A DNA stretch of 64,000 nt from Pseudofrankia sp. DC12 (GTDB lineage Bacteria; Actinomycetota; Actinomycetes; Frankiales; Frankiaceae), in contig NZ_KQ031391.1 in assembly GCF_000966285.1 (NCBI RefSeq), positions 2,825,208-2,889,207 of the forward strand. The letters are read 5' to 3'. The notes under the pieces were generated by a model. That model searched no databases and was not told the DNA's origin. It worked only from the letters and a program-made list of their open reading frames with translations. A program made the position numbers and the translations under genes. Below are positions 8,560 through 17,352 of this stretch, piece by piece; the first letter of the stretch is position 1, and each line of letters begins with the position of its first letter.

Positions 8560-9110
8560 GGCGCCCCCAGCGTCCTCGACCGCCAAGCCCTACCTGGCCG
8601 AACGGTTCCCGAACGGTTCGCCGCCGGGTCACCCGCGCCGACCTGCTCTTCGAGGAGATCCGCGGACGCGGCTACCCGGGCAACGAACGCACGGTCCGCC
8701 GACATGTCGCCACCCTGCGCGCCCGCAGCCCCGCGTCGCAGGCACCGCCGCCACCGCCCCCGAAGGCCCGCGACGTCGCCCGCTGGAGCCTCACGCACCC
8801 CGACCGGCTCGACAGCGCCGGCCGCCGCGCTCGACGCGATCTGCACCCGCAGCCCAGCGCTCACCGCGCTGCGCGGCCACGTCACGGGGTTCGCCGAAAT
8901 GCTCACAGGCCGCCACGGCGAGCGCCTCGACGCCCGGCTCGCCGGGGTCGAGACCGACGACCTGCCCGGCCTGCACCGCTTCGCCAACGGCCTCCGCCGT
9001 GACCACGTCGCCGTCCTCGCCGGACTGACCCTGCCGCACAGTTCCGGAGTCGTCGAGGCGCCAACCGCATCAAGATGATCAAAAGGCAGATGTACGCCAG
9101 ATCCAGTTCT
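8560..9110 (+). pseudogene. ISL3-family transposase, C-terminal remnant
   Basis: About 180 residues from the C-terminal half of an ISL3 transposase, split over two frames: KPYLAERF, then ADLLFEEIRGRGYPGNERTV, then LDAICTRSPALTALRGHVTG and the ending SGVVEAPTNRIKMIKRQMY. That ending contains the last acidic residue of the DDE triad and the typical NRIKxxKRQMYGR tail, which then degenerates. The zinc-finger/HTH N-terminus is missing. It follows directly after the IS110 remnant, suggesting nested or adjacent insertions followed by deletion. Confidence 0.75.
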
Positions 9111-10190
9111 ACTGAGCCATTCCTGGCAACGACTCGTGACGTTCGCCGACGGTTACGGGGTGTGAGTGTCCCTGGGGCTGGGACGACAAAGGGAGTCGGT
9201 GAGTGTGACTGCCTGATCGCCGGCCAGGGCCCGCCTCGGCGAGCCCGGCCGCCGGTGGGTCGGTCCGCCGTCCCGCGCCTGTGCGCTACGAGGGCCAGGC
9301 TGCCGCAACCAGCAGCTGGGCTGCGCTCGTCGACGTCGCCACCACCGCGGCTCTGGTGCCCCGCACCCGGCACTCGCCCTCGCTGACAACCATCCGCCAC
9401 GTCCACGTTCCGCTGTTCCGGACAGCCCTCGCCGTCGACCACACCCAGTTCGCTCCGATCCTCGCCCGGCTCCCTGGCTTCCGGCATGACAAACTGCACT
9501 CCGGAAACGAAGCGCTCAACAGGCCGCCCGGTCGCGCTGACTCGAGCGGCAGTGGTGCCACGACCGGGGAGTAAGGCCTAGGGGTTGCTTCCGCAGCAGC
9601 CGTCCTCGCGGGCCGGCTGGGCTGACTCGCGCACGAGCTACCCAGCCGGCTCGAACGACCTTCAGGTCGCGGCTGCCCGACAAGCCGGGCGGGCCGGACG
9701 TTCCTGCCGCGCTCGGCGACTTCGCCCACGTCGACGCCCGGCCGGCGCCTTCCGCCGGGTGTACGTCGTGTTAACCAACTTTTTTCACGCTGGCCGACCA
9801 GAATGCGCGGATGCACCGCTTAGCAAACGGGCGGGCGCACCGCGACCGGGCGGCCATTTTTGTGAGCGCGTTCGTTCCCGACCTTCGAGCGGTTCGGCGG
9901 CCGCCCGCAGCCGGGGGCGGCCGGTTTGGCCCGCTGGGCGGTCCGACTCAGCGCCTCGTCCCACGATCCCAGAGCGTCCGCAGCCGCCACCTCGCCGTCG
10001 GACGGGAACGGGCCGCGCACGTATCTGGTCGACGGGCTCGTCGCCGTCCTCGAACTGGCGGAACACTGGGCAGAGCGGGCCGGCGAACGTTCACCTCAAC
10101 CAGCTCGCTTCATATCTCCGCCTGGCGCGGGCCGCGCTGACGAACCCGCGCAGCCGGAGGACCCGCGGGCGCCACCTTCCGTGGCGCCGG
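9111..10190. other. Gene-poor decayed region
   Basis: No intact gene is seen. The most protein-like part is about 9926-10160 on the plus strand. There YLVDGLVAVLELAEHWAERA in one frame is followed in another by VHLNQLASYLRLARAALTNP, as if one alpha-helical domain had suffered a frameshift. The family is not recognised. The rest (9111-9920) has open frames on both strands but only Arg/Pro-rich translations. I read it as a continuation of the transposon graveyard. Confidence 0.4.
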
Positions 10191-11567
10191 TCAGAAGTCG
10201 AACCGCTCTTCGTGAAGCTGCATCTCGGGCAGGCCGGCGTCCTTCAACGAGCGCCGCACGGCGGTGGCCATGCCTGGCGGGCCGCAGAGGTAGACGTCGC
10301 GGTCGAGCAGGTTGGGGACAAGGTGCTGGAAAAGTTCGGTTGACATCGGCCCGACCTGGTCGCCGATCAGGTACTGCACCCGGGCACCGGGGCGTCGGGC
10401 GATCTGGTCGAGCTCGTCCCTGAAGATGGCGTCCGCGTGCGCCCGAGCTCGATACAGCAGGAGGAGGTCCTGGCCAGAGCCCAGCGGGATGGTCTCGAAC
10501 AACGCTCGCAGGGGGGTGATGCCGACGCCGCCGGCGACGAGCAGCACATCGCGCCGGGTGCGGCGATCGGCGGTCATTGCCCCGTAGGGGCCTTCGGCGA
10601 CCACCCACGTGCCGGGTTCCAGGTCCTGTAGCCGGGTGCTGCCGTCGCCGAGCGCCTTCACAGTCAGCCGGAGATGAGTGCTGGTCGGCGGCGCGGACAA
10701 CGAGAAGGGGTGGGCGGTTGTCCAGAGGTCGGGCGTCAGGAACCGCCAGCGAAAGAACTGTCCCGATTCGGCTCGCAGCTCCTCCAGGTCCCGCCCTTCC
10801 ACGATCACGGACACCACCCCAGGCGTCTCGGGCAGCACCGCGCTTACCCGCATGCGGTGCCGGGTGGCGTTGCGCAGCGGTGTGAGGACGCGGTGCCGCA
10901 GGACGAGAGCGAACACGTGTGTGTACAGCAGCGCCCACAGCACTTGCAGGAGACGATGTCCCGCGAGGTCGGGCCCGGCGAGCTGGTGCACGAAGCTCAG
11001 TGCGACACCTATGTAGACCAGCAGGTGGAACGTGTGCCACCGCTCGTATGACACCCGCCGGCGGACATGTCGGATCGACAGACCCGCCACCGCCAGTAGC
11101 AGCAGCGTCCCGACCGTGGTCGCGACCAGCCACGGCAGGCGCAACACGTGCCAGGCCGCGAGCCACAAGCTTTCCCCTCGGCTGTTGGCCCAGGACACCA
11201 CCGCGGCCCAGGCGTGCGCGAGCACGAGGAGGACGACGATGCGGCCGCCGCGGCTGTGCCAGGCCGACAGCCGGTCAGCCCCCACCCCGCGTTCGAAGGC
11301 CGGGGCCCGGGACATGAGCCCCACCAACACCGCCACCCCGTAGCCGGCCAGCATGCCGCTGGCATGGGCCACCACAACTGGAAGCTGCACGGGTTGCGGG
11401 CCCCGGAACGCGAGGATGATCGGCCAGACGGCGACCGCGAGCGCGCCGACCAGGATGGCGGCCAGAACCTCGTCGGGCTGGAAGCTTGGCCGGGGCCCGG
11501 CCGGCCGGCGCGGTATCTCGGATCGCGGCGGCGGGCGGAGGCCGGCGGTCGGCGCGGTCGCCGGCAT
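10191..11567 (-). CDS. Ferric-reductase-like membrane flavo-oxidoreductase
   Basis: About 458 residues. The ATG at 11567 shares its A with the TGA of the upstream small gene; a GTG at 11570 is the alternative. Helices in the first 220 residues carry His residues placed for heme binding (SAWHSRGG, LAHAW, YERWHTFHLL, FVHQL), as in the ferric-reductase transmembrane domain. The cytoplasmic half is a ferredoxin-NADP reductase module: FAD-binding HPFSLS, and NAD(P)-binding GGVGITPLRALF and YLCGPPGM. It would move electrons from NAD(P)H across the membrane to a metal or flavin acceptor. It belongs with the coupled small protein upstream. Confidence 0.88.
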   Translation of the reverse strand: MPATAPTAGLRPPPRSEIPRRPAGPRPSFQPDEVLAAILVGALAVAVWPIILAFRGPQPVQLPVVVAHASGMLAGYGVAVLVGLMSRAPAFERGVGADRLSAWHSRGGRIVVLLVLAHAWAAVVSWANSRGESLWLAAWHVLRLPWLVATTVGTLLLLAVAGLSIRHVRRRVSYERWHTFHLLVYIGVALSFVHQLAGPDLAGHRLLQVLWALLYTHVFALVLRHRVLTPLRNATRHRMRVSAVLPETPGVVSVIVEGRDLEELRAESGQFFRWRFLTPDLWTTAHPFSLSAPPTSTHLRLTVKALGDGSTRLQDLEPGTWVVAEGPYGAMTADRRTRRDVLLVAGGVGITPLRALFETIPLGSGQDLLLLYRARAHADAIFRDELDQIARRPGARVQYLIGDQVGPMSTELFQHLVPNLLDRDVYLCGPPGMATAVRRSLKDAGLPEMQLHEERFDF

Positions 11568-11803
11568 CACAGGCCCCCTGGGCCCGGCTGCTTGTCCAAG
11601 GGCTGCGCCGGCTGCATCATGCCCTGAGCGGCGGTGCTACCGGCGGCCAGCTGGGACAACGTCGGTACCGGCGCCACCGGAGACACGGCCGGTGCCGTCA
11701 GTCCCAACCACACGGCCAGCAACGTGGCCAGCCCCGGAAGGATCGCCCTGCTGTACGCGGAGCCGCGCTGACCCACGGCCGCCGAGTGCCTGGATGCGTG
11801 CAT
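11567..11803 (-). CDS. Small membrane or secreted protein coupled to the oxidoreductase
   Basis: A 78-residue protein with a basic N-terminus and one hydrophobic segment (ILPGLATLLAVWLGLTAP), followed by a Pro/Ala/Gln-rich polar tail with a GMMQPAQP stretch. It is probably anchored by, or exported through, that segment. Its TGA overlaps the ATG of the ferric-reductase-like gene, arguing that it is real and co-translated. It could be an accessory or an acceptor-side subunit. No family recognised. Confidence 0.55.
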   Translation of the reverse strand: MHASRHSAAVGQRGSAYSRAILPGLATLLAVWLGLTAPAVSPVAPVPTLSQLAAGSTAAQGMMQPAQPLDKQPGPGGL

Positions 11804-11909
11804 GCTCTTCCTTACGACTGGGGAATGACTCGGGACGGCCCGCGCGCTGCCTGGCCAAGTCCTTTATCGCCCTCGCACCTATGCGGCAGCTGCCGTGGAC
11901 CTGAAGGTT

Positions 11910-12631
11910 TGCTGGAAACCGAGGCTCATCCCGAACCGGGACGGCCCACCACCCGCAGCGCCGGCGCGGACCACAACGCCGCGGACGTGACCTTCGCGCA
12001 GGGCGCGATCCCGCACCACCAGCAGGCGCCATCACGATGGCCAACCTGGCACTGGCCCAGGCCTCCTCACCGGACGTGAAAACGCTGGCGAAGAAGACCA
12101 GCGACGCCCAGACGCCAGAGATCACCACGATGACCGGCTGGCTGACCAGCTGGGGCGAGCCAACCGCGCCTAGCCCCAGTCATGGGATGGACATGGCCAG
12201 CGGCGGACTGACGACCATGCCGATGACGTCCATGCCGATGACGACCATGCCCATGACGACCAGGACATCGATGCCGATGACCTCGATGCCCATGGCCACC
12301 CCGACCGCGTCGATGGGCGGGTCGATGGGCGGGTCGATGGGCCGGGTCGATGGGCGGGTCGATGGGCGGGTCGATGGGCGGGTCGATGGGCGGGTCGATG
12401 GGCGGGATGATGAGCGACGCGGACATGGCCACGCTGCACAACGCCTCGGGCCGCGGCTTCGACCGGATGTTCCTCACCATGATGATCCAGCACCACCGGG
12501 GCGCGATCGACATGGCGACCACCGAACAGCGCGACGGCCGCTACGGCCCGGCCAAGCAACTGGCCAGCTCGATCATCACCAGCCAGACCGCCGAGATCAC
12601 CACCATGCAGGCGCTCCTCCAGCGGATCTGA
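11910..12631 (+). pseudogene. DUF305 protein gene broken by two frameshifts
   Basis: The plus strand encodes a two-lobed DUF305 protein (ferritin-like four-helix, Met/His-rich, often metal-related) in three frames. ADVTFAQGAIPHHQQ lies in one frame. After a shift near 12028 comes ITMANLALAQASSPDVKTLA to TGWLTSWGEP and a Met/Thr-rich linker. After a second shift inside a tandem repeat comes MMSDADMATLHNASGRGFDR, then MMIQHHRGAIDMA, ending at 12631. Both HH motifs survive. The N-terminal signal or lipobox was not found. The segment from 12350 alone could still make a one-lobe 93-residue protein. Confidence 0.75.
12310..12406 (+). repeat. 12-bp tandem repeat inside the DUF305 gene
   Basis: Eight copies of tcgatgggcggg, coding for a Gly-Gly-Ser-Met repeat. 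The third copy (from 12334) has one extra C, making it 13 bp and throwing the downstream half out of frame. The others are exact, so slippage or a miscalled base is the probable cause of the break. Confidence 0.9.
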
Positions 12632-12946
12632 CAACCAGGCCTGGGTGGTGGGCTCCCGCGGCCGGACCCCACCACCCAGGCGCAACCGGGGATTCCCATC
12701 GCCACCGGTTTCCGAAGAAGATTACTATTCGTCATAGTTGATCGCCGCCGATACCCGCCTCACTTCTGGACGGTTCAGGGGATGCCCAAGAGGTCACGTG
12801 GTGACGGCGAGACCGCCGCGCCGCGGTGCGGCGGCCCGATGGCCGCCTGTCCGCCCGATCGATGTCCGCCGTGGCGTGGCACCATCGCAACGTCCGGAGA
12901 CGCGCGGCGGCACCTCCGGCGCGCGCGGGCGGGTGATGGAGGCGGG

Positions 12947-13318
12947 ATGGAGCTGTTCGGCGACCTCGAGGCCGAGGTGATGGACCGGATGTGGGCGCGC
13001 GTGGAACCGGCGACCGTACGTGACATCCTCGAGGGGCTGAAGCAGGAGCGCGCCATCGCCTACACCACGGTCATGACGGTCATGGACCGGCTCTTCCAGA
13101 AGGGCTGGCTGTCCAGGGAACGCGTCGGCCGCTCGTACACCTATGCCACGACGCTGACCCGCAGCGAGTACACCGCCCGGCAGCTGAACGAGGTGCTGTC
13201 CGGCACCGACAACCGAGGCATGGCGCTGCTGCACTTCGTCCGGTCGATGCAGGCCGCCGAGGTCGAGGCGCTCAACGACGCGCTGCGCTGGCGGGCCCAG
13301 GACAAGGGCGCCGACTGA
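12947..13318 (+). CDS. BlaI/MecI-family winged-helix repressor
   Basis: A 123-residue protein from the ATG at 12947 (GGAGG just upstream); the longer open frame is Arg/Pro-rich and not protein-like. The sequence follows the BlaI/MecI/CopY pattern: LEAEVMDRMWARVEPATVRD (helices 1-2), YTTVMTVMDRLFQKGWL (recognition helix) and RVGRSYTYATTLTRSEYTA (wing). Such dimers repress their own operon until cleaved by a membrane protease. The gene for an M56 protease follows after 1 bp, completing the usual pair. Targets are unknown; no beta-lactamase gene is nearby. Confidence 0.9.
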   Translation: MELFGDLEAEVMDRMWARVEPATVRDILEGLKQERAIAYTTVMTVMDRLFQKGWLSRERVGRSYTYATTLTRSEYTARQLNEVLSGTDNRGMALLHFVRSMQAAEVEALNDALRWRAQDKGAD

Positions 13319-13319
13319 C

Positions 13320-14297
13320 ATGACGGCCCCCCTGCTAGCCAGCCATATCCTGGCGATGCTGTTCCTCACGCCACGGCTGCTTCGCGGTTCCTCGTGGACC
13401 CGCAGGGCGCCGAGGCTCGGTATCGGCGTCTGGACCGCCGCGTGCCTGTCCACCCTCGCCGCGGTCTGCCTCGCCGGCGCCCTGCTGATCGTGCCGCTGC
13501 TGACCGTCGGCCACGCGATCATCTCGCTGGTCCTCGTGTGTGACATCTCGTTGCACCACGTGTCCCGCACCACGGCCTCGCTCGCCATGGACGTCACCGG
13601 GGCCGGCGTCATAGCGGTCATCGCGGCGCGCATCCTGTACGCGACAACGACCGTCGCGCTACCCCAGCGACGGCTGCGACGCAGGCACGCCGACGCGGTA
13701 CGGGTACTCGGTCATCGTCACCCCACCCGCGGCGACATCCTCGTCCTCGAGCACCCCGTCCCGGCCGTCTACTGCCTGCCCACCCACCACCGGCTCATCG
13801 TCGTCACCGAGGGCGCCCTCGCGCTGCTCGACCCGCCGCTGCTCGACGCCGTGATCGCCCACGAGCACGCCCACCTGCGCGGCCACCACTACCTGATCAC
13901 CACCGTCACCGCGGTACTCGCCCGCGCCTTCCCCAGGCTGCCTCTGTTCACCGTCGCCAACGACGAGGTACGCCGCCTGGCCGAGATGGCCGCCGACGAC
14001 AGTGCAGCCCGCCGCTGCACCCCGCACACCGTCGCCCGCGCACTGCTCGACCTGGTCGCCGGCCAGGTACCCGCACCCGTGCTCGGGATGGCCGGCGTTG
14101 GCACCGCTGAAAGAGTGCGCCGGCTACTCGCCCCCAGCCGTCCGATCAGCCCGGCCGCGCGCTACCTCGCCGCCGCCAGCGCCACCGCGCTGCTGGTCAT
14201 GCCCATCGCCGTTCCGACAGTGCCCGCCCTCGTCGACGACGCCGCCCACTGCCCCCCAGCCGTTACCGCGGGCGCCACACCACGGCCGACGCACTGA
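13320..14297 (+). CDS. M56 (BlaR1/MecR1-like) membrane metalloprotease
   Basis: A 325-residue membrane protein beginning 1 bp after the BlaI-type repressor. It has helices in the first 110 residues, the zinc motif HEHAH (about 181-185), and the downstream acidic ligand region AEMAADD (about 222-228). A last hydrophobic segment (AARYLAAASATALLVMPIAV) ends the protein. It lacks the extracellular penicillin-binding sensor of true BlaR1, as do most actinobacterial members. It probably cleaves the adjacent repressor in response to an envelope signal. Confidence 0.88.
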   Translation: MTAPLLASHILAMLFLTPRLLRGSSWTRRAPRLGIGVWTAACLSTLAAVCLAGALLIVPLLTVGHAIISLVLVCDISLHHVSRTTASLAMDVTGAGVIAVIAARILYATTTVALPQRRLRRRHADAVRVLGHRHPTRGDILVLEHPVPAVYCLPTHHRLIVVTEGALALLDPPLLDAVIAHEHAHLRGHHYLITTVTAVLARAFPRLPLFTVANDEVRRLAEMAADDSAARRCTPHTVARALLDLVAGQVPAPVLGMAGVGTAERVRRLLAPSRPISPAARYLAAASATALLVMPIAVPTVPALVDDAAHCPPAVTAGATPRPTH

Positions 14298-14531
14298 CCC
14301 GCGGCTCTGCGCTGGCGGCGGTCCTTCCCTATCTGGGCGAGCGGCGGCGGCTGGCGGTGGCGGCCGAAGCGCGGGCGCGATGATCCTCAGCAGCGCGCGG
14401 ATCTCGTGCGGGTCTACGCAGGGCCACCTCCGGAGCAGGCAAGCTTCCACCAGCGGAACTGTCGACCGGCCGTACCGGGGCTCAGGTGCGGTGACGGGAA
14501 CCAGATCGGGAGACCGCGCATCCAACTCGTC

Positions 14532-15011
14532 ATGGCAGCCCCACGTCTCGCCCGGCTCATCCTGCTTGCCGCCGCTCTGACCGGCTGGCTGACGTTGGCC
14601 GCCTGTGGTCGCAACCCACCGCCGCGATCGCCGACCGCTGGCGAACAGCCGTTCACCGCGATAGACGTGCTGGACTGTGGCAGCGAGCGGATCGATCTCG
14701 ACCACCTGGTAGCCGGAGACGCGCGCCGGTGTTTCGTCGAGGCGGTCGCGGCTCGTCAGGCCGCGACGCTGACGAGCACCGCGACGACGACCGAGGGCGA
14801 CCCGATCGTCTACACCCTCAGCAGCGACCCAAGCGGCGCCATCACGGTAATCGAAGACACGAGCAAGGACCACTTCCGCGGCGTCGGCACTCCAGACCGC
14901 ACGCGCTACGTCTGCGTCTCGATCGACGACAGCCGTGAGACACGGCCCCACGTGGGCGATGTCGTCGTCACGCACCTCCACGGGTGCTCCACACCCGCCG
15001 CCCAGACTTGA
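14532..15011 (+). CDS. Putative lipoprotein
   Basis: 159 residues from the ATG at 14532. The N-terminus has a basic start, the hydrophobic run [13 protein letters not shown], and lipobox LAAC, so it should be lipid-anchored outside the membrane. The mature part has four more Cys (DCGSE, RRCFVE, YVCVSI, HGCST), suggesting two disulfides. The start is not certain because no clear ribosome site precedes it. Family unknown. It lies downstream of the BlaI/M56 pair and upstream of a response-regulator remnant, so it may once have been part of a sensing operon. Confidence 0.65.
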   Translation: MAAPRLARLILLAAALTGWLTLAACGRNPPPRSPTAGEQPFTAIDVLDCGSERIDLDHLVAGDARRCFVEAVAARQAATLTSTATTTEGDPIVYTLSSDPSGAITVIEDTSKDHFRGVGTPDRTRYVCVSIDDSRETRPHVGDVVVTHLHGCSTPAAQT

Positions 15012-15419
15012 TCGTCCTCGACGTCATGCTGCCCGGCATCGACGGCTTCGAGGTCGCCCGCTGACTGGAACTTGGGCACACCCGCTGCCCGCTGCTGTTC
15101 TTGACCGCCCGTGACGCGACCGCCGGCAAGGTCACCGGTCTGACCATCGGCGGCGACGACTACGTGACCAAGCCGTTCAGCCTGGAGGAGGTGATCGCCC
15201 GCATCCGGGCGGTCCTCAACGCAGTCGATCAGTGGCGCGCTCGGCACGGACACCGAGGTTGTCGTTCGCCGACATCGAGATGGACGAAGAGACCCATGAA
15301 GTGTGGAAGACTGGCGCCCTGGTAGCGCTCTCGCCGCCGAAAGATCGACACAACGGAGCCCCGGCTGCTGCACACGCTGCGGAGCGTCGGGTACGTTCTG
15401 CGGCCCCCGCCGCCCTGAC
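15000..15419 (+). pseudogene. OmpR-family response-regulator remnant
   Basis: Starting inside the end of the lipoprotein gene, the plus strand reads [19 protein letters not shown], then an in-frame TGA at 15062. It continues LLFLTARDATAGKVTGLTIG and DDYVTKPFSLEEVIARIRAV, a receiver with its phospho-Asp and conserved Lys. After a frame change, LSFADIEMDEETHEVWKTGA starts the winged-helix domain. That domain is then deleted internally and jumps to EPRLLHTLRSVGYVLRPPPP and a stop. Start lost, stop codon inside, DNA-binding core missing: a dead gene. A partner kinase is not visible. Confidence 0.8.
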
Positions 15420-15527
15420 GATGCGCGCCGCCGTCAAAGGGCTGATGTCACCGATTGCACTGTTCGCGTCGGGGCGCTCCCCGGTCACTGGTGTCGCCGG
15501 TCGCCGGGGAGCGGTCCCGCTGTCGGG

Positions 15528-17264
15528 TCAGGGACCGGTGAGGTCCGGGAGGTCGAGTATGGAGCCGCCGGCACCGGTTGCGACGGTCACGTCGACCGGG
15601 GTGGTGTTGGAAGTCAGCATCGAGGCGGCGCCGCCGGAGAGCCGGACCGCGATGCGGTGGCCGGCGGCGAACCGCCAGTCGTCCGCGCGGATGGCGATGG
15701 TGAACGTGGTGAGCTTGCCGACCGGCACCGGGGTCGGGGTGACGTTGGACGTCCGGTGGCTGGCTCGTAGAAAGCCGTCGTTGACCAGTGTCGACGTGCC
15801 GTCGGGAGCGACGTCGAGCAGCTCGGCGTAAAGGTTGGCGTCCGGGCCGGACAGGGAGGCCCGCAGGGTGAGTGTCGGATGCCCGAACATGGACATGGCC
15901 TTGGCCAGTGGGGCGGTCTGGAACGTCACCGACCCGCCGGGCTTGGTGGGGTCAGCCGGCTGATGGAACACGACGTTTCCGGCGGTACTGGTTCCGGCGG
16001 TGGCGCCCAGGCTGCCATCGGCGTTCAGTGTCAGTGCGCTCTTCGCCGCATGGGCCGGGTCGACGGTCGTGATCTCACGCCAGCCGGCCGCGCCGCTGTT
16101 CGGGCCCTCGTAGCTGACGAAGGTGGGCTTGGCCGGGATAGGGGTGCCCGGCAGCTGCTTGACCCAGTGGTCGAACCAGGCCAGCAGGACGCCCGGTGCG
16201 AGTCCCTGGGGGTTGCACAGGCCCGGGCAGTTCGGGAATGCGATCGGGGACTGGTGCGGCCATTGGCCGTAGATCGCCCAGGTTCGGCTGCGGGCGCCTT
16301 CGATATTGGCCAGGGCGCCGGACCGGAAGTACTGGTCGACCCACCCGCCCATGGCGAGTACCGGAACCTTGATCGAGCCATACTGGCCGGCGAAGGATCG
16401 CTCCTGCCAGTAGCTGTCGAAGGTCGGGTGGGCGCGGTTCGCGGCGTACTCGGCGGCGGCGTCGACACGGCCGCCGCTGAGCGGCTGGACCAGGCCGGGC
16501 CAGTTGTCGACGCTGCCGCCCTCGGTGGTCTTGATACCGCCGGGGTAGATGACGTCGTCGTACAAGCTGGCCGTGGACTGCAGCGGGGCGACAGCCAGCA
16601 GGTGCGGCGCTTGGTCAATGGCGGCGCGATAGGTGGTAAATCCGCCGTAGCTTTCGCCGTACATGCCGATGCGACCGTCGGAGAACGGCTGGGCCGCCAG
16701 CCATTCAACCAGGTCGCTGGCGTCCAGGCCATCCTGGGGCGACATCGCGTGCTCCCAAGTGCCGCCTGATTTCCCGGTGCCCCGTAGGTTGCAGACCAAT
16801 CCGTCGTAACCCCGGGCAGCGAAGTAGGCGGCCTCCTGGATGTAGGTGGTGCGCAAGCCGTCGTAGGGCGTGAACTCGACCACCAGCCCGGGGAACCGGC
16901 CGCCCGCCGCGGCGCCGCCGGTCGCGGGTCGCACCAGCGAGCAGTCAAGCGGTGTGCCGTCCCGCATCGCCACCGTCACCGCGGTCGTCGTCGAACCGAA
17001 GGTGGGCGGCCGCGTGTACGACCACCACGCCGTCGTGGTCGCGGACAGCGGCTGGGCCCGGGCGACCAGCGGGCTGGCAGGCGACGCCGCTGGAGGGCTG
17101 CCGACGGAGGATGACCCACACGCGGTCACCACCAACGCCACCGCGGTAACGCCCACCGCCAGCATCCCCCGGGAGCTCCTCGGTCGCCCCGCCCGCCCGA
17201 CACGCGGCGGCACCCATCGCTCGCCGGCAGCACCCTCACCGGGCAGGTGTGATCCCTTCATCAT
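15528..17264 (-). CDS. CocE/NonD-family secreted hydrolase (X-Pro dipeptidyl-peptidase-like lipoprotein)
   Basis: 578 residues from the ATG at 17264, preceded by AGGAG at 6 bases. Signal region: a basic N-terminus, then LAVGVTAVALVVTAC, a lipobox-type cysteine near residue 50. The alpha/beta-hydrolase core has the nucleophile elbow GESYGG. The acid is likely the Asp in GGWVDQYF and the catalytic His is in GQWPHQSP. The C-terminal half is the jelly-roll domain (PPC-DAP; VTFQTAPLAKAM, FLRASHR) of S15/CocE enzymes. It would hydrolyse an ester or N-terminal dipeptide outside the cell. It lies 88 bp behind a TetR gene in the same direction, so it is probably its target. Confidence 0.88.
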   Translation of the reverse strand: MMKGSHLPGEGAAGERWVPPRVGRAGRPRSSRGMLAVGVTAVALVVTACGSSSVGSPPAASPASPLVARAQPLSATTTAWWSYTRPPTFGSTTTAVTVAMRDGTPLDCSLVRPATGGAAAGGRFPGLVVEFTPYDGLRTTYIQEAAYFAARGYDGLVCNLRGTGKSGGTWEHAMSPQDGLDASDLVEWLAAQPFSDGRIGMYGESYGGFTTYRAAIDQAPHLLAVAPLQSTASLYDDVIYPGGIKTTEGGSVDNWPGLVQPLSGGRVDAAAEYAANRAHPTFDSYWQERSFAGQYGSIKVPVLAMGGWVDQYFRSGALANIEGARSRTWAIYGQWPHQSPIAFPNCPGLCNPQGLAPGVLLAWFDHWVKQLPGTPIPAKPTFVSYEGPNSGAAGWREITTVDPAHAAKSALTLNADGSLGATAGTSTAGNVVFHQPADPTKPGGSVTFQTAPLAKAMSMFGHPTLTLRASLSGPDANLYAELLDVAPDGTSTLVNDGFLRASHRTSNVTPTPVPVGKLTTFTIAIRADDWRFAAGHRIAVRLSGGAASMLTSNTTPVDVTVATGAGGSILDLPDLTGP

Positions 17265-17352
17265 TTCAACTCCTGGTTCCGCCTGGGCCCGCACGCCATC
17301 CGTGGCGGCAGGCAGCCGCCAGTGTGGCGGGGCAGGGGGTGCCTGACTCGGT

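Noticed and set aside
8903-9499. A 198-codon minus-strand frame over the ISL3 remnant
   Set aside because: The plus strand has clear transposase sequence; the minus translation has no domain.
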